From positions 1 through 36,797 of the forward strand of contig WFZZ01000006.1 of assembly GCA_015489315.1 (NCBI GenBank): 36,797 nt of DNA, in the 5' to 3' direction. The notes under the pieces are model-generated. The model did not search any database. It worked only from the letters and a program-made list of their open reading frames with translations, and was not told the DNA's origin. Of this stretch, positions 16,884-26,365 are shown piece after piece. A program made the position numbers and the translations under genes. Position 1 is the first letter of the stretch, and each line of letters opens with the position of its first letter. The DNA comes from Deltaproteobacteria bacterium. Its GTDB lineage: Bacteria > Desulfobacterota > Dissulfuribacteria > Dissulfuribacterales > QOAL01.

Positions 16884-17804
16884 ATGAGCAAGATTAAAAA
16901 GGACAATTTATGGGTTGAACTCCACATTAAGGTAAGCCCCGAGCTAGAAGATGCAGTCTGTGATTTTTTGGTATCAGAACTTAACAGAGGCGTGATAATT
17001 GAAGAGATAAATGAAAAAAAGCCTCCACTATTACTTATAAAGGCATATCTTAACCAGGAAGACCTTTCAACAGGGGTTTTAAAGGTAATTGAAGGTTATC
17101 TTAATGAGCTTTCAAGGCTTCATTCTGGCTTTTATACCGTTTCCATGGACATAAACCACATAGTAGAAGAAGATTGGCATGAGGGGTGGAAAAGGTTTTT
17201 CAGGCCCTTAAAGATTGGGGAGTATCTTATTGTAAAGCCCAGCTGGGAGACCTATGTTCCCAAAAGGGATGAGATTGTCATTGAGATTGATCCTGGAAGG
17301 GCCTTTGGCGTAGGCACTCATGCATCTACCCGACTTGTGCTTTTGGCCCTTGAAGGGCTTTATAAGAAATCTCTTTTAAAAAAGAAAGAGGTCCTTGATT
17401 GCGGCACTGGTTCTGGAATCCTTGCAATAGCCGCTGCAAAGCTAGGGGCTTCATCTGTAACTGCCATTGATATTGATCAGGATGCAGTGGAAGTTGCCAG
17501 AAAAAACGTCCATCTCAATCATTGTCATGATATAGTTTCTGTGTCAAATACCCCCCTTTGGAAAGTAGAAGGCCCCTTTGATGTAGTCCTTGCCAACATT
17601 GAAAAAGACACTCTTATCTTTTTGTCGAAGGACCTTTTAAGGGTGGTTAAGATGAAAGGCTTACTCATTTTAAGTGGAATTCTAAATATACAGGTCCAGG
17701 AACTTAAGGCCAGCTATGAAAAAAAAGGTTTTGTCCTTAAAAAAGTCATAAGTGACCAAAAAGAAAAAGAATGGGTCCTAATGGAATTCCAAAAAGGCTC
17801 TTAA
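16884..17804 (+). CDS. prmA: Ribosomal protein L11 methyltransferase
   Basis: SAM-dependent methylation of ribosomal protein L11, 306 aa. The family hallmarks are EEDWHEGWKRFFRP in the N-terminal substrate domain, DPGRAFGVGTHAST before the catalytic domain, the SAM-binding glycine motif LDCGTGSGILAIAAAKLGA, and VVLANI after beta-4. Its 3' end overlaps rsmE by 34 bp. Confidence 0.96.
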   Translation: MSKIKKDNLWVELHIKVSPELEDAVCDFLVSELNRGVIIEEINEKKPPLLLIKAYLNQEDLSTGVLKVIEGYLNELSRLHSGFYTVSMDINHIVEEDWHEGWKRFFRPLKIGEYLIVKPSWETYVPKRDEIVIEIDPGRAFGVGTHASTRLVLLALEGLYKKSLLKKKEVLDCGTGSGILAIAAAKLGASSVTAIDIDQDAVEVARKNVHLNHCHDIVSVSNTPLWKVEGPFDVVLANIEKDTLIFLSKDLLRVVKMKGLLILSGILNIQVQELKASYEKKGFVLKKVISDQKEKEWVLMEFQKGS

Positions 17805-18541
17805 GCCTTCCGCAATTTTTGGTAAATGGACGTCAGATCAAAAAAGGCGGACAAATTCTCGTAAAAGGCCCCGAGGCAAGGCATATTGTCGGTTCAAGGA
17901 GGCTTAAAAAGGGTGACGAGTTAAGACTTTGTGATGGAGAGGGGAACTTTCTTTTTGGCAGGATCATAGATGTAAAAAATGAAGGCGTCCTTGTTGATTC
18001 CTTCCTTGGCCCCCTTTTTTTTGATGACAGGAAGGATCTTATCTTTATTCTTTCCATTATCAAATCTGAGCGTTTTGATATTGCAATATCAAAGCTTTCT
18101 GAAATTGGTGTGAGAGCTATAATCCCAGTATTTACAGAAAGAACCCTTTTAAGGGACAGGAACGAAAAAAGACTCCTTTCAAAGCATAAAAGATGGAAAA
18201 GGCTTAGCCTTGAGGCTCTAAAACAAAGTAAAGGTTTTTTTGCAACAGCCATCCATTTTCCTTGCCCACTTAAAGAGGCATTAAAGGGCATTCCAGTAGA
18301 TTCAATAAGGATTGTTGTTCATGAAAAGGAAGAAGGTGGGATTCTGGAAAATATAAAGGGTGTTAAAAAAGGCCCACTATTCATTGCTATAGGGCCAGAA
18401 GGCGGTTTTTCTGAAGGAGATCTTGAGCTTTTTAAACATTACGGTTTTTTAAGGACAGGGCTTTCTTCAAGGGTCCTTAGAAGCGAGACAGCGGCAATCT
18501 ATGTCGCCTCCTTTTTCTCTGAATATCTAAATGGAGCCTAA
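17771..18541 (+). CDS. rsmE: 16S rRNA (uracil-1498-N3)-methyltransferase
   Basis: A SPOUT methyltransferase of 256 aa. The PUA-like N-terminal part (LPQFLV..., then GPEARHIVGSRRLKKGDELRLCDGEG) leads into the knot region with IAIGPEGGFSEGDLE and SSRVLRSETAAIY, the SAM-binding motifs of RsmE. The ATG at 17771 lies inside prmA with a weak ribosome site. The family N-terminus would start near codon 13, so the first dozen residues are doubtful, but no better start codon is visible. Translation is probably coupled to prmA. Confidence 0.93.
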   Translation: MGPNGIPKRLLSLPQFLVNGRQIKKGGQILVKGPEARHIVGSRRLKKGDELRLCDGEGNFLFGRIIDVKNEGVLVDSFLGPLFFDDRKDLIFILSIIKSERFDIAISKLSEIGVRAIIPVFTERTLLRDRNEKRLLSKHKRWKRLSLEALKQSKGFFATAIHFPCPLKEALKGIPVDSIRIVVHEKEEGGILENIKGVKKGPLFIAIGPEGGFSEGDLELFKHYGFLRTGLSSRVLRSETAAIYVASFFSEYLNGA

Positions 18542-18542
18542 T

Positions 18543-19661
18543 ATGAAAGGAAATTTTCATGCCCTTATACTTGCAGGTGGAATTGGCGTAAGGCTTTGGC
18601 CCAAAAGCCGGGTATTTCGTCCAAAGCAATTTTTAAGGTTTGATAATGATCTAACCTTTCTCGAAAAGACTGTCAGACGGATAGAGAGAATCTTTAAAAG
18701 GGAAAATATCTGGATACTTTGTAAACCCTATCAACAGGAACAACTGAGGACAATTCTTCCGGAATTTCCAGAGGAAAACATAATCATCGAACCTTCTCCA
18801 AAGGGTACCTGTGCAGCCATTTTATTTGGGAGTCTTTTTATAGATAAGAGCTCTCCAGGGGCAACGGTTTCCGTTTTTCCATCGGATCACCTTATTAGAG
18901 ATGAAAATAGGTTTTACTCAACTTTGCTATCTGGCCAAAAATGGGCAGAGGAAAACATGGCCATTGTCATTTATGGAATAAGACCCCAGAGGGCAGAAAC
19001 ATCTTATGGATATATTGAACTTGGCCCAACCCTTGGAAAGGTGAATGGTTTTTGTTGCATGGAAGTAAGGGGCTTTCATGAAAAGCCTGACAAGAGGACT
19101 GCAAGGGCCTATTTTAAATCAAAAAGATTTCTATGGAATAGCGGGATGCTTTCCTTTTTTGTAAAAAATGTAAGCTCACTGTTGAACTTTGATGATTTTT
19201 CTATATGGAGGCCCCTAATTGAGCTGTCTGAAAGGGCCTTTAAAAATAAGATAGACCTGGATATTGAAAAAGGTTACAGGATGCTTCCTGAGGATCCCTT
19301 TGATACGGCCTTTTTGGAAAAGATATCAGGCTGTAAGATATATTCCTCCAGGCCCCCTTTGGATGTTGTGGTATTTCCCTGTGACTTTGAATGGCACGAT
19401 ATGGGGCTTTGGGAAAGTGTTTACAGGATAAGTACAAAGGACGAGTCAGGTAATGCAATTTCGGGGAAAGCCTTTGCACTTTCCTGTAAAAATAGCCTTT
19501 TGATGTCTGAAGACGGCGTACTGGTTGCAGCAATTGGTCTTAAGGATATGGTGGTGGTTTTTGAAAATGATGCAATTCTTGTATGTCCAAGGGATCAGCT
19601 TGAAAGGATAAAAGAGCTTGTTGAAGGGCTTAGAAAAAAAGGTTTTGAGAAATACACCTAG
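18543..19661 (+). CDS. Mannose-1-phosphate guanylyltransferase (ManC-like, without isomerase domain)
   Basis: A 372-aa nucleotidyltransferase forming GDP-mannose or a related NDP-sugar. It has the pyrophosphorylase signature GGIGVRLWPKSR...PKQFL, FPSDHL, FHEKPD, LWNSGML and EWHDMGLWESV. It lacks the C-terminal cupin isomerase present in the second copy at 33927. The track starts at ATG 18531, but a GGAG at 18533-18536 sits 6 nt before ATG 18543, which I prefer; this also avoids overlap with rsmE. The sugar specificity is not certain from sequence. Confidence 0.88.
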   Translation: MKGNFHALILAGGIGVRLWPKSRVFRPKQFLRFDNDLTFLEKTVRRIERIFKRENIWILCKPYQQEQLRTILPEFPEENIIIEPSPKGTCAAILFGSLFIDKSSPGATVSVFPSDHLIRDENRFYSTLLSGQKWAEENMAIVIYGIRPQRAETSYGYIELGPTLGKVNGFCCMEVRGFHEKPDKRTARAYFKSKRFLWNSGMLSFFVKNVSSLLNFDDFSIWRPLIELSERAFKNKIDLDIEKGYRMLPEDPFDTAFLEKISGCKIYSSRPPLDVVVFPCDFEWHDMGLWESVYRISTKDESGNAISGKAFALSCKNSLLMSEDGVLVAAIGLKDMVVVFENDAILVCPRDQLERIKELVEGLRKKGFEKYT

Positions 19662-19675
19662 GTTTAAGTAAAGGC

Positions 19676-20221
19676 ATGGAAGGGATAATTGGCTTTGATA
19701 CAACTGTTTTTCCAAGGCTTAATTATAAAGAACCAAATGAGTTTTGGGAGAAAATAGAGGAAATAAAGGCCTTTTTTAGAGAAAACAGAGGGGAGCTTGA
19801 ATCCTGTTTTGTCTCAGCAAAAAAGGTCGAGCATGCCTTTTCGGTTCTTGATCCATTTATAGAATCCTATACCTCAAGGATCTGTCCATATTGCGGCACT
19901 GTTTGCTGTGCTAATAAATTTGGTTTTCCTGAATTTGCCGATGTGGTTGTCTTTTTCGCCCTCGGTCTTGAGGTTCCAAGATATGACCTTTCCGTAAATG
20001 AAGAGGATATCTGCCAGTTCATTGGCGAAAAGGGATGTATGCTTCCAAGACCCCAGAGGCCCTACAGGTGCACGTGGTATTTTTGTGATCCAATACTTAT
20101 ACAGCTTGACCTTGGCCCGGCAAAGACCTATAGAAAATTCATCCATGAACTCCAGAGCCTTTCTGGAGCCAGGGGAGAGCTTTTAAGGAATTTTTATTCT
20201 GTTTGGTCAAAAAAGAGGTGA
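19676..20221 (+). CDS. Cysteine-rich YkgJ-like putative metal-chelating protein
   Basis: A 181-aa protein of unknown function. Eight cysteines lie in the pattern C70-x2-C73-x3-C77-C78, C113, C121, C132-x4-C137 (CPYCGTVCC ... GCMLPRPQRPYRC). This is close to the CxxxCC family called putative zinc- or iron-chelating (YkgJ). The N-terminal 60 residues are charged and probably helical. It lies 14 bp after the nucleotidyltransferase and 7 bp before the phosphatidyltransferase, so it is part of a housekeeping operon, but nothing indicates its role. Confidence 0.7.
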   Translation: MEGIIGFDTTVFPRLNYKEPNEFWEKIEEIKAFFRENRGELESCFVSAKKVEHAFSVLDPFIESYTSRICPYCGTVCCANKFGFPEFADVVVFFALGLEVPRYDLSVNEEDICQFIGEKGCMLPRPQRPYRCTWYFCDPILIQLDLGPAKTYRKFIHELQSLSGARGELLRNFYSVWSKKR

Positions 20222-20228
20222 AGGAGCA

Positions 20229-21272
20229 ATGAGGGTTAATGCCAATCAAATCACTGCGCTTAGAATAATCCTTTTGCCTCTCCCTCTTTTTTTGATATAC
20301 GGCAATACCCTTTGCCGTATAATTGCCCTTGTCATTTTTACCATACTCGGACTTACTGATTATCTGGACGGGGTGATGGCTAGAAGATATGGGGTAACCC
20401 CGTTAGGAAGGCTCCTAGACCCCATAGCAGATAAGATTTTTCTGGCTGTAACCGCTGTGCCCCTAGTGGATTTGGGAATGTTACCTATTTGGATTGTATG
20501 GCTCATCTTTTTTAGGGAATTTCTGATTACAGAGATGCGCCGTTTTATGACTCCAGATAAAAAGGGGCTTAGGGTTACAGAGCTTGCAAAGCTTAAGACC
20601 ACCATTCAGATGATAGGAATGGGGCTCATTCTTTTAAATTCCACCTTTCCTGACAAGCTCATAACCATTTCTTTTTTGTCTGGGCTGTTCCTTGCGACAA
20701 TCTTTCTGGCAGTGGCCATGTGGGCAAAGGGTCAGGAGATTACCCAAAGGGTGAAATCGGCCCTTTTGTTTGAATCAATCGGACTCTTGGCAGCGAGTGT
20801 TCTAGGCGTGGATTCTCTTAATATATTTTATGGCCTGATGATTCTTGGTGTCACCATTCTATCTGGCGGTCAATACTTTTTGGCATGTCTTCCTTCTGTA
20901 AGCAAAAAGGGGTTTGGTGTGTGGATGGATATTATTTATTCTCTTTTGATTCCACTTGTGGTCTTGGGATTATTGCCCTGGGCGCCCAAAAATGCCCATT
21001 TTTTGGCTATCTTGATTCTTGCAATTGAATTTGCAGTTCAGGGGATCGATATGTGGGCGGTGCAAGAGAATAGATTTGATCTTTCAAACCTAAAGAAAAA
21101 GATATTTATTCCAACTCTTTTGATCATTTTTATTTTAATGTTTGTGGCAAGGGTCAACTTTAGTCTTATTGTCGGAACATTTTTTGTGGCTTCTGCCCTT
21201 TTTTCTCTTTCATATCTGATCCTTGATATCTGGAAGCACAGTGAGTTATTTCGAAAAGGGGATTTTTTTTAA
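20229..21272 (+). CDS. CDP-alcohol phosphatidyltransferase (PgsA-like) with extra C-terminal membrane domain
   Basis: An integral membrane enzyme transferring a phosphatidyl group from CDP-diacylglycerol to an alcohol, probably glycerol-3-phosphate. The catalytic motif is D44-x2-D47-G48-x2-A51-R52, then G60-x3-D64-x3-D68; the R-to-G gap is 7 residues, one less than in E. coli or B. subtilis PgsA. The protein is 347 aa, while PgsA is usually about 180-200 aa. The added C-terminal half has several further hydrophobic helices of no family I know. The AGGAG ribosome site right after the upstream stop supports the start. Confidence 0.85.
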   Translation: MRVNANQITALRIILLPLPLFLIYGNTLCRIIALVIFTILGLTDYLDGVMARRYGVTPLGRLLDPIADKIFLAVTAVPLVDLGMLPIWIVWLIFFREFLITEMRRFMTPDKKGLRVTELAKLKTTIQMIGMGLILLNSTFPDKLITISFLSGLFLATIFLAVAMWAKGQEITQRVKSALLFESIGLLAASVLGVDSLNIFYGLMILGVTILSGGQYFLACLPSVSKKGFGVWMDIIYSLLIPLVVLGLLPWAPKNAHFLAILILAIEFAVQGIDMWAVQENRFDLSNLKKKIFIPTLLIIFILMFVARVNFSLIVGTFFVASALFSLSYLILDIWKHSELFRKGDFF

Positions 21273-21319
21273 CATTTATCATATTGCCTGTTTTTATTGA
21301 AAAAGTTATAACTTCAAAC

Positions 21320-22423
21320 ATGTACATTGATAGAGGGAGCCAAGTCAAAAATACCAAAGGGCTTAGTGTAAGGCAGGAACTTGAGCTAAGGGAAGAGCAG
21401 ATGTTAAGCCCTCATGCCTGTCTCAGCAAGAATAGCAGGGGCAGAAGATTCAAGACAACTCCCTGTTTTATCCGTACATCATTTCAAAGAGACAGAGACA
21501 GGATAGTATATTCAAAGGCCTTTAGAAGGCTTAAGCACAAGACCCAGGTCTTTTTGTCCCCTATGGGAGACCACTATAGAACAAGGCTTACACATACTCT
21601 AGAAGTCTCTGAAATAGCAAGGACAATATCAAGGGCCCTTCGCCTCAACGAAGATCTCACAGAAGCCATAGCCCTTGGCCATGATCTAGGGCATACGCCC
21701 TTTGGACATGCAGGAGAGACAGTTCTTAATGAGATTGTGCCAGGGGGTTTTAGCCACTGCAGACAAAGCCTCAGGGTGGTAGATTGTTTGGAAAATGGGG
21801 GAAGGGGACTCAATCTCACCTATGAAGTAAGAGACGGAATATTAAAGCATTCAAAGGGCTTTGGAAACATTATCCCTAAAGAGCCAGGTGAGTTTGCCCA
21901 GACTGTAGAAGGTAGAGTTGTTAGGATCGCCGATGTAATCGCCTATTTAAGTCATGACCTTGATGATGCCATAAGAAGCGGGGTTATTAAGGAGTCTTTT
22001 GTGCCAGAGGAAGTGACAAAGGTCTTGGGTGATACCCACAGCAGCCGTATTTCATCTATGATAAAAGACATCATAGCAAGTACAAAGATAACAGATGAAG
22101 GTATAGAGCTTGATATTAGCCCTATAATGCTAAAAACCATGCTGGATCTCCGTGCCTTTTTGTATGATAATGTCTATAGGGCTCCTCAGGTACATAACGA
22201 ATTTGAAAAGGCAAGAAAGATACTTTTTGAACTTTATGAATATTTTTTAAAGAATAAGGATGCCTTTTTTAGAGAGAGGAAAAGGCTTTTTGAGGAGGAG
22301 CAGGTTATAAAGGACGAAAGAACTCCCTATGAAAGACATGTCTGTGATTTTATAGCAGGAATGACAGATAGATATGCTCAAAACCTCTATAATAAGATAT
22401 TTATGCCATCTTCTGTGGTCTGA
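21320..22423 (+). CDS. dgt: Deoxyguanosinetriphosphate triphosphohydrolase-like HD protein
   Basis: An HD-domain dNTPase hydrolysing dNTPs to nucleosides and triphosphate. The motif series RLTHTLEVSEIAR ... ALGHDLGHTPFGHAGE supplies the H...HD metal ligands, with a later Asp in HDLDDA. The family-typical start region SVRQELELREEQMLSPHA is present. The track uses TTG 21284; ATG 21320 (367 aa) is closer to the usual N-terminus, though neither has a good ribosome site. The stop overlaps the lptD start by one base. Confidence 0.92.
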   Translation: MYIDRGSQVKNTKGLSVRQELELREEQMLSPHACLSKNSRGRRFKTTPCFIRTSFQRDRDRIVYSKAFRRLKHKTQVFLSPMGDHYRTRLTHTLEVSEIARTISRALRLNEDLTEAIALGHDLGHTPFGHAGETVLNEIVPGGFSHCRQSLRVVDCLENGGRGLNLTYEVRDGILKHSKGFGNIIPKEPGEFAQTVEGRVVRIADVIAYLSHDLDDAIRSGVIKESFVPEEVTKVLGDTHSSRISSMIKDIIASTKITDEGIELDISPIMLKTMLDLRAFLYDNVYRAPQVHNEFEKARKILFELYEYFLKNKDAFFRERKRLFEEEQVIKDERTPYERHVCDFIAGMTDRYAQNLYNKIFMPSSVV

Positions 22424-24594
22424 TGAGATACCCTTTGCCTTTCATTAAAAGACCATTTATCTTTTACTTTTTGTTCCTTTACATTTTTCTTTTTATATCC
22501 GTTGTCTTTGCAGCAAGTAATAGTCAAATAAAAAAAGAGCCTTGGTCCATAAGGGCCCGCGAGCTCGTTTTTTATCACAATTCAAGGGTTGTGGTGGCAA
22601 GGGGTGATGTTGAAGTCATCAAGGGTAAGCTTCGCTGTTTTGCCCAAAAGATAATTTATGACTCGCAAAAGAAAAGGATTTATGCCAGTGGAAATGTTGT
22701 AATACACATGGGTGAGGATGTACTAAAGGGCAAAAGGGGTAGGCTTGATCTTATAACATCAACAGGTGAAGTAGAAGGTGGTATTTTATATCTAAAGCGT
22801 AACAACATACATCTTACTGCCAAAAAAATGGAAAAGATTGGGCCAGAGGAATATTATGCGGAAGATGCCACTGTCAGTACATGCCCATTTCCAGATCAGG
22901 ACTGGAGATTTAGATGCAAAAAACTAAAACTTACTGTAAATGGTGAAGCCGAGGCAAAGCATTCCTTTTTTGAAGTAAAAAATATCCCTATCTTTTACAC
23001 GCCCTGGCTTTTTGTCCCTATAAATAGATACAGAAAGACAGGTTTTTTAATACCCGAGTACACCTCGTCAAAAAGAAACGGGATAGGTGTAAATATCCCT
23101 TTTTTCCTCGCATTAAATGACAGCATGGACCTCACTTTTTATCAGCACCCTATGTCAAGCAGAGGCTGGATGCAGGGGATCGAATACAGGCATGTATTTT
23201 CAAATACTGATAAAATGATCCTTAGATATAACTTCCTTTATGATACCAAGGATGACAATGATTTTAATGGAGACGGTCATACTAGGGGCAATAAATTCAG
23301 GTGGTGGCTCAGAGGTAAAGTGAATCAGTCCCTTCCCTTTGGCTTTAATGCAAAGCTGGATCTGGATCTTATGAGCGATATGGATTACCTGCAAGAATTT
23401 GATTCAGGTCTTATGGGTTTTTCAAGGAGCGATGAAGAGTTCAGAAAGGTCTTCAACAGAAATCTTGCCGAAGAGACAGATAATATAAGGCCTACAATTG
23501 CACAGATTACTAAGGAGACCACTAATTCCTTTTTTGGTCTTCATGGGCGTTATAATGACAACCATTTTTTTGGAGAAAGGGGATTTACGGTCCAGACCTT
23601 GCCAAGTGTTTTTTGGCATGTGTTTAAAAAAAGGCTTTGGAAATCAGTATATTATTCCTTTGATTTTGATTACACAGATTATTATCGTGAGCAGGGAACA
23701 AAGGAGCACAGGCTAAAATTCACCCCTGGGCTTTCTATTCCTTTGGACCTTTTCAACTGGGGGGACTTGGTTCTTGAGGCAAAGGCTGATGATACGGTCT
23801 ATGTGGCCTACGGGGAAGAGGTCAATGAAAAGAAATACAACAATACAGCCAATAAATTTAGATACATACTTAAGGCAGATTTAAGCAAGACCTTTTCCAG
23901 AAATTTTAATAGCACCACTTCCACTTGGCGACATTATATTACTCCAAGGGTAAGATATGAATACAGCCCCCATAGAAATACAGACAATATTCCTAGTATT
24001 GATATCTATGACAATTATGATGAGAAAAATAAAGTTGTTTTTTCACTTCTGTCTTTTGTTAGCAGAAAGTGGCAAAGGACAAATGGTGCCTATTCTTACA
24101 GGGATGTTTTTAGGATAAAGGTGGAAGAGGCCTATAATTTTCATAAAGAGCCCACCTTCTTATCAGCCAAATTTTCCGAGCCTAAAAGCCTTTCTGATCT
24201 CTATGCTGAAATGGATTTTTCACCATTTCAAAACTTTTGGTTGAGGTATGATTCAACCTATAATTTTTATGGAGATGGTTTTAGAACCCACAATGTCTGG
24301 TGGAGGTATACAGGATATCTAGGAAGCACGGTTGATCTTTATTATAGGTATCATAAGCTCGTAGATATCAATGAATTGAATTTTGACCTAAATGCAATAC
24401 TTACTAGGTCATGGTCTTTTAAGTTCCATATAAAGCAGGATTTTAAAAACAACAAACAGATTGAATCTCGTTATGCACTTCGTTATACCTCAAGCTGTTG
24501 GGCATTGGAGGGGAAGTTAAAGACAGATTCTGATGACACCTCTTTTTTGATAAATCTTGAGCTTCTTGGAATAGGCGGCTGGTCTGGAGAGTAG
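22423..24594 (+). CDS. lptD: LPS-assembly outer-membrane protein LptD
   Basis: Inserts lipopolysaccharide into the outer leaflet. It has a signal peptide of about 31 residues (hydrophobic core FLFLYIFLFISVVFA), then an OstA/beta-jellyroll domain (WSIRARELVFYHNSR, ARGDVEVIKG), then a barrel of alternating beta-strands to the end. Conserved features are ASGNVVI, the TCPFPDQDWRF segment and FYTPWLFVP...GFLIP. It is 723 aa, normal. The TGATG overlap with dgt implies coupled translation. It shows the host makes LPS. Confidence 0.94.
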   Translation: MRYPLPFIKRPFIFYFLFLYIFLFISVVFAASNSQIKKEPWSIRARELVFYHNSRVVVARGDVEVIKGKLRCFAQKIIYDSQKKRIYASGNVVIHMGEDVLKGKRGRLDLITSTGEVEGGILYLKRNNIHLTAKKMEKIGPEEYYAEDATVSTCPFPDQDWRFRCKKLKLTVNGEAEAKHSFFEVKNIPIFYTPWLFVPINRYRKTGFLIPEYTSSKRNGIGVNIPFFLALNDSMDLTFYQHPMSSRGWMQGIEYRHVFSNTDKMILRYNFLYDTKDDNDFNGDGHTRGNKFRWWLRGKVNQSLPFGFNAKLDLDLMSDMDYLQEFDSGLMGFSRSDEEFRKVFNRNLAEETDNIRPTIAQITKETTNSFFGLHGRYNDNHFFGERGFTVQTLPSVFWHVFKKRLWKSVYYSFDFDYTDYYREQGTKEHRLKFTPGLSIPLDLFNWGDLVLEAKADDTVYVAYGEEVNEKKYNNTANKFRYILKADLSKTFSRNFNSTTSTWRHYITPRVRYEYSPHRNTDNIPSIDIYDNYDEKNKVVFSLLSFVSRKWQRTNGAYSYRDVFRIKVEEAYNFHKEPTFLSAKFSEPKSLSDLYAEMDFSPFQNFWLRYDSTYNFYGDGFRTHNVWWRYTGYLGSTVDLYYRYHKLVDINELNFDLNAILTRSWSFKFHIKQDFKNNKQIESRYALRYTSSCWALEGKLKTDSDDTSFLINLELLGIGGWSGE

Positions 24595-24598
24595 GGCG

Positions 24599-26287
24599 AT
24601 GCCCCAAAAAGAAAGGCAAAAAAGATCCTTAAAAGACTGGACGCCAGAAATTATCCTCCTTTTGGCTGCAAGTATTCTCCTCTTTTTTAATCTTGGGGAA
24701 AGGGCCCTTTGGGGGTCAGAAGGAAGATGGGCAGAAGTTGTCCGCCAGATGCTTCTTACTGGGGACTTTTTTCATCCAAGGATTAATGGGGAACCCTATT
24801 TTGACAAACCCCTTTTTACCTACTGGGCCATTGCCATCTTTGTTCCTATCTTTGGAAAGCTAAACGAATTTGTTGTAAGATTGCCAAGTGCACTTTCTGG
24901 AATAGTTACCCTGTCTTCCACTTACCTTTTAGGGAAAAGACTTATTGGAAGAAAAGCTGCCCTTATGGCATCTTGGCTTCTTTTGACCTCGTGGGGCTTT
25001 ATCTTCTGGGCAAGGACGGCTGCAGCAGATATGGAAAATCTTGCATTTATCATGCTGGCCTCCTTGTGGTTTGTGATTCGAAGGGAAAAAAGGGATCTTT
25101 TCTCATATCTCGTCTTTTATGGGATTTGTGCAGTAGGTGCTCAGTTTAAGGGGCTAACAGCAATTGCAGTTCCAGTCCTTGTTGCAACAATCTTTATCTT
25201 CATAAGAGGAGAAATTAAAAGGCATATTAATGTATCACACCTTTTTTCCATTATATTTGGTGCAGCGTTCTATTTACTTCCATTTATCTATGCGCAAATG
25301 ACGAGTGAAGGCTATGCGGAGCAGGGTCTTTACCTTGTTTTCAGGGAAAATCTTTTGCGCTTTTTTAATGCCTTTGACCACAGGGAGCCTTTTTATTGCT
25401 ATTTTTATTATGTGCCCATCCTTTTAATGCCCTGGATATTCTTTCTCGTAGGAACGTTAATAGATGGATTCAAAAATCTAAAAACATTGGAAAAAAATCA
25501 CAGGTGGCTCTTTTTGTCTTCTGTTGGGATATTTCTTCTTTTCACCATATCTAGTTCAAGAAGGAGTTATTACATTCTTCCAATTTTGCCCTTTTTGACC
25601 CTGTCCATTTCCTCCTTTCTTGTTTCTTCAAGTTCAAAATTGAGGAATTTTTTTATTGATATTGAGGCCCTGCTTATTTTTTTTATTGGTTTAATAGAGC
25701 TATTGAGTGTAATTATCTGGCCAATAATAGAAAAGAGGTTTCTTTTTTATGCGCCCTTTTCCTTTAAGGTATCAACGGCATTAATTGGATTTTTTGCAAT
25801 ATTTCCCTTTCAAGTCCCTCAAAGGTATCCTTTTTTCAAAAAAGAGGAAAAACGTTCACTTGCTCCCCTTATACTTTCAACCTTTATCCTTTTTTCTGGC
25901 TTTTTTTGTGTCCAACAGGTGCAGCTTGAGATCTTTAGGTCAACTAAAAGGATATTAGAACAGGTGAAACCCATTGTCCAAGGGTTGCCTGAGGATGCAG
26001 TTGCCCTCTCAAAAAATATGGCCTCGGTGGCCTTTTATCTTAACAGGCCGAAGCCGCTGGTAAATCTTGAGAGGCCATTAAATCAGGAACGATTTTTTAA
26101 CAGGAAAGGGGAAAAGGTACTGATCACTCGTAAAAAGGACATGAGGCGTTTTAAAAAATATATCTCCAGTTGTTCAATGGAGTTAATAATATCTGCCCCT
26201 GAATACTCCTGGAGCCATAGAAATGATAAGGAATTGGCTGTCTATAAAATTAATGGTCCATGTATAAAGAAAGGTAAGGACATTTGA
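24599..26287 (+). CDS. ArnT/PMT-like lipid-linked-sugar glycosyltransferase
   Basis: A 562-aa GT-C family membrane enzyme with roughly 12 helices. The first periplasmic loop has GSEGRWAEVVRQML, replacing the more usual DE/SE-x-R motif, and the PYFDKPLFTYW stretch typical of ArnT and related GT83 proteins. ARTAAADMENL is the second loop motif. The C-terminal part (after about 430) is soluble. It follows lptD by 4 bp, so modification of lipid A or another envelope lipid is plausible. The sugar is not known. Confidence 0.85.
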   Translation: MPQKERQKRSLKDWTPEIILLLAASILLFFNLGERALWGSEGRWAEVVRQMLLTGDFFHPRINGEPYFDKPLFTYWAIAIFVPIFGKLNEFVVRLPSALSGIVTLSSTYLLGKRLIGRKAALMASWLLLTSWGFIFWARTAAADMENLAFIMLASLWFVIRREKRDLFSYLVFYGICAVGAQFKGLTAIAVPVLVATIFIFIRGEIKRHINVSHLFSIIFGAAFYLLPFIYAQMTSEGYAEQGLYLVFRENLLRFFNAFDHREPFYCYFYYVPILLMPWIFFLVGTLIDGFKNLKTLEKNHRWLFLSSVGIFLLFTISSSRRSYYILPILPFLTLSISSFLVSSSSKLRNFFIDIEALLIFFIGLIELLSVIIWPIIEKRFLFYAPFSFKVSTALIGFFAIFPFQVPQRYPFFKKEEKRSLAPLILSTFILFSGFFCVQQVQLEIFRSTKRILEQVKPIVQGLPEDAVALSKNMASVAFYLNRPKPLVNLERPLNQERFFNRKGEKVLITRKKDMRRFKKYISSCSMELIISAPEYSWSHRNDKELAVYKINGPCIKKGKDI

Positions 26288-26303
26288 TATACGAATTTTC
26301 AAG

Positions 26304-26331
26304 TTGAATTTTAGATAGCCTCTGATAAACT
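26304..26331 (+). promoter_or_regulatory. Possible sigma70-type promoter of pal
   Basis: TTGAAT, a 16-bp spacer and TAAACT lie about 35 bp before the pal start, in the gap between the ArnT-like gene and pal. It is a moderate match to the consensus only. Confidence 0.35.
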
Positions 26332-26365
26332 GCCATCCAAATTAAAAAGGCCCTTTGGAGGTGTT

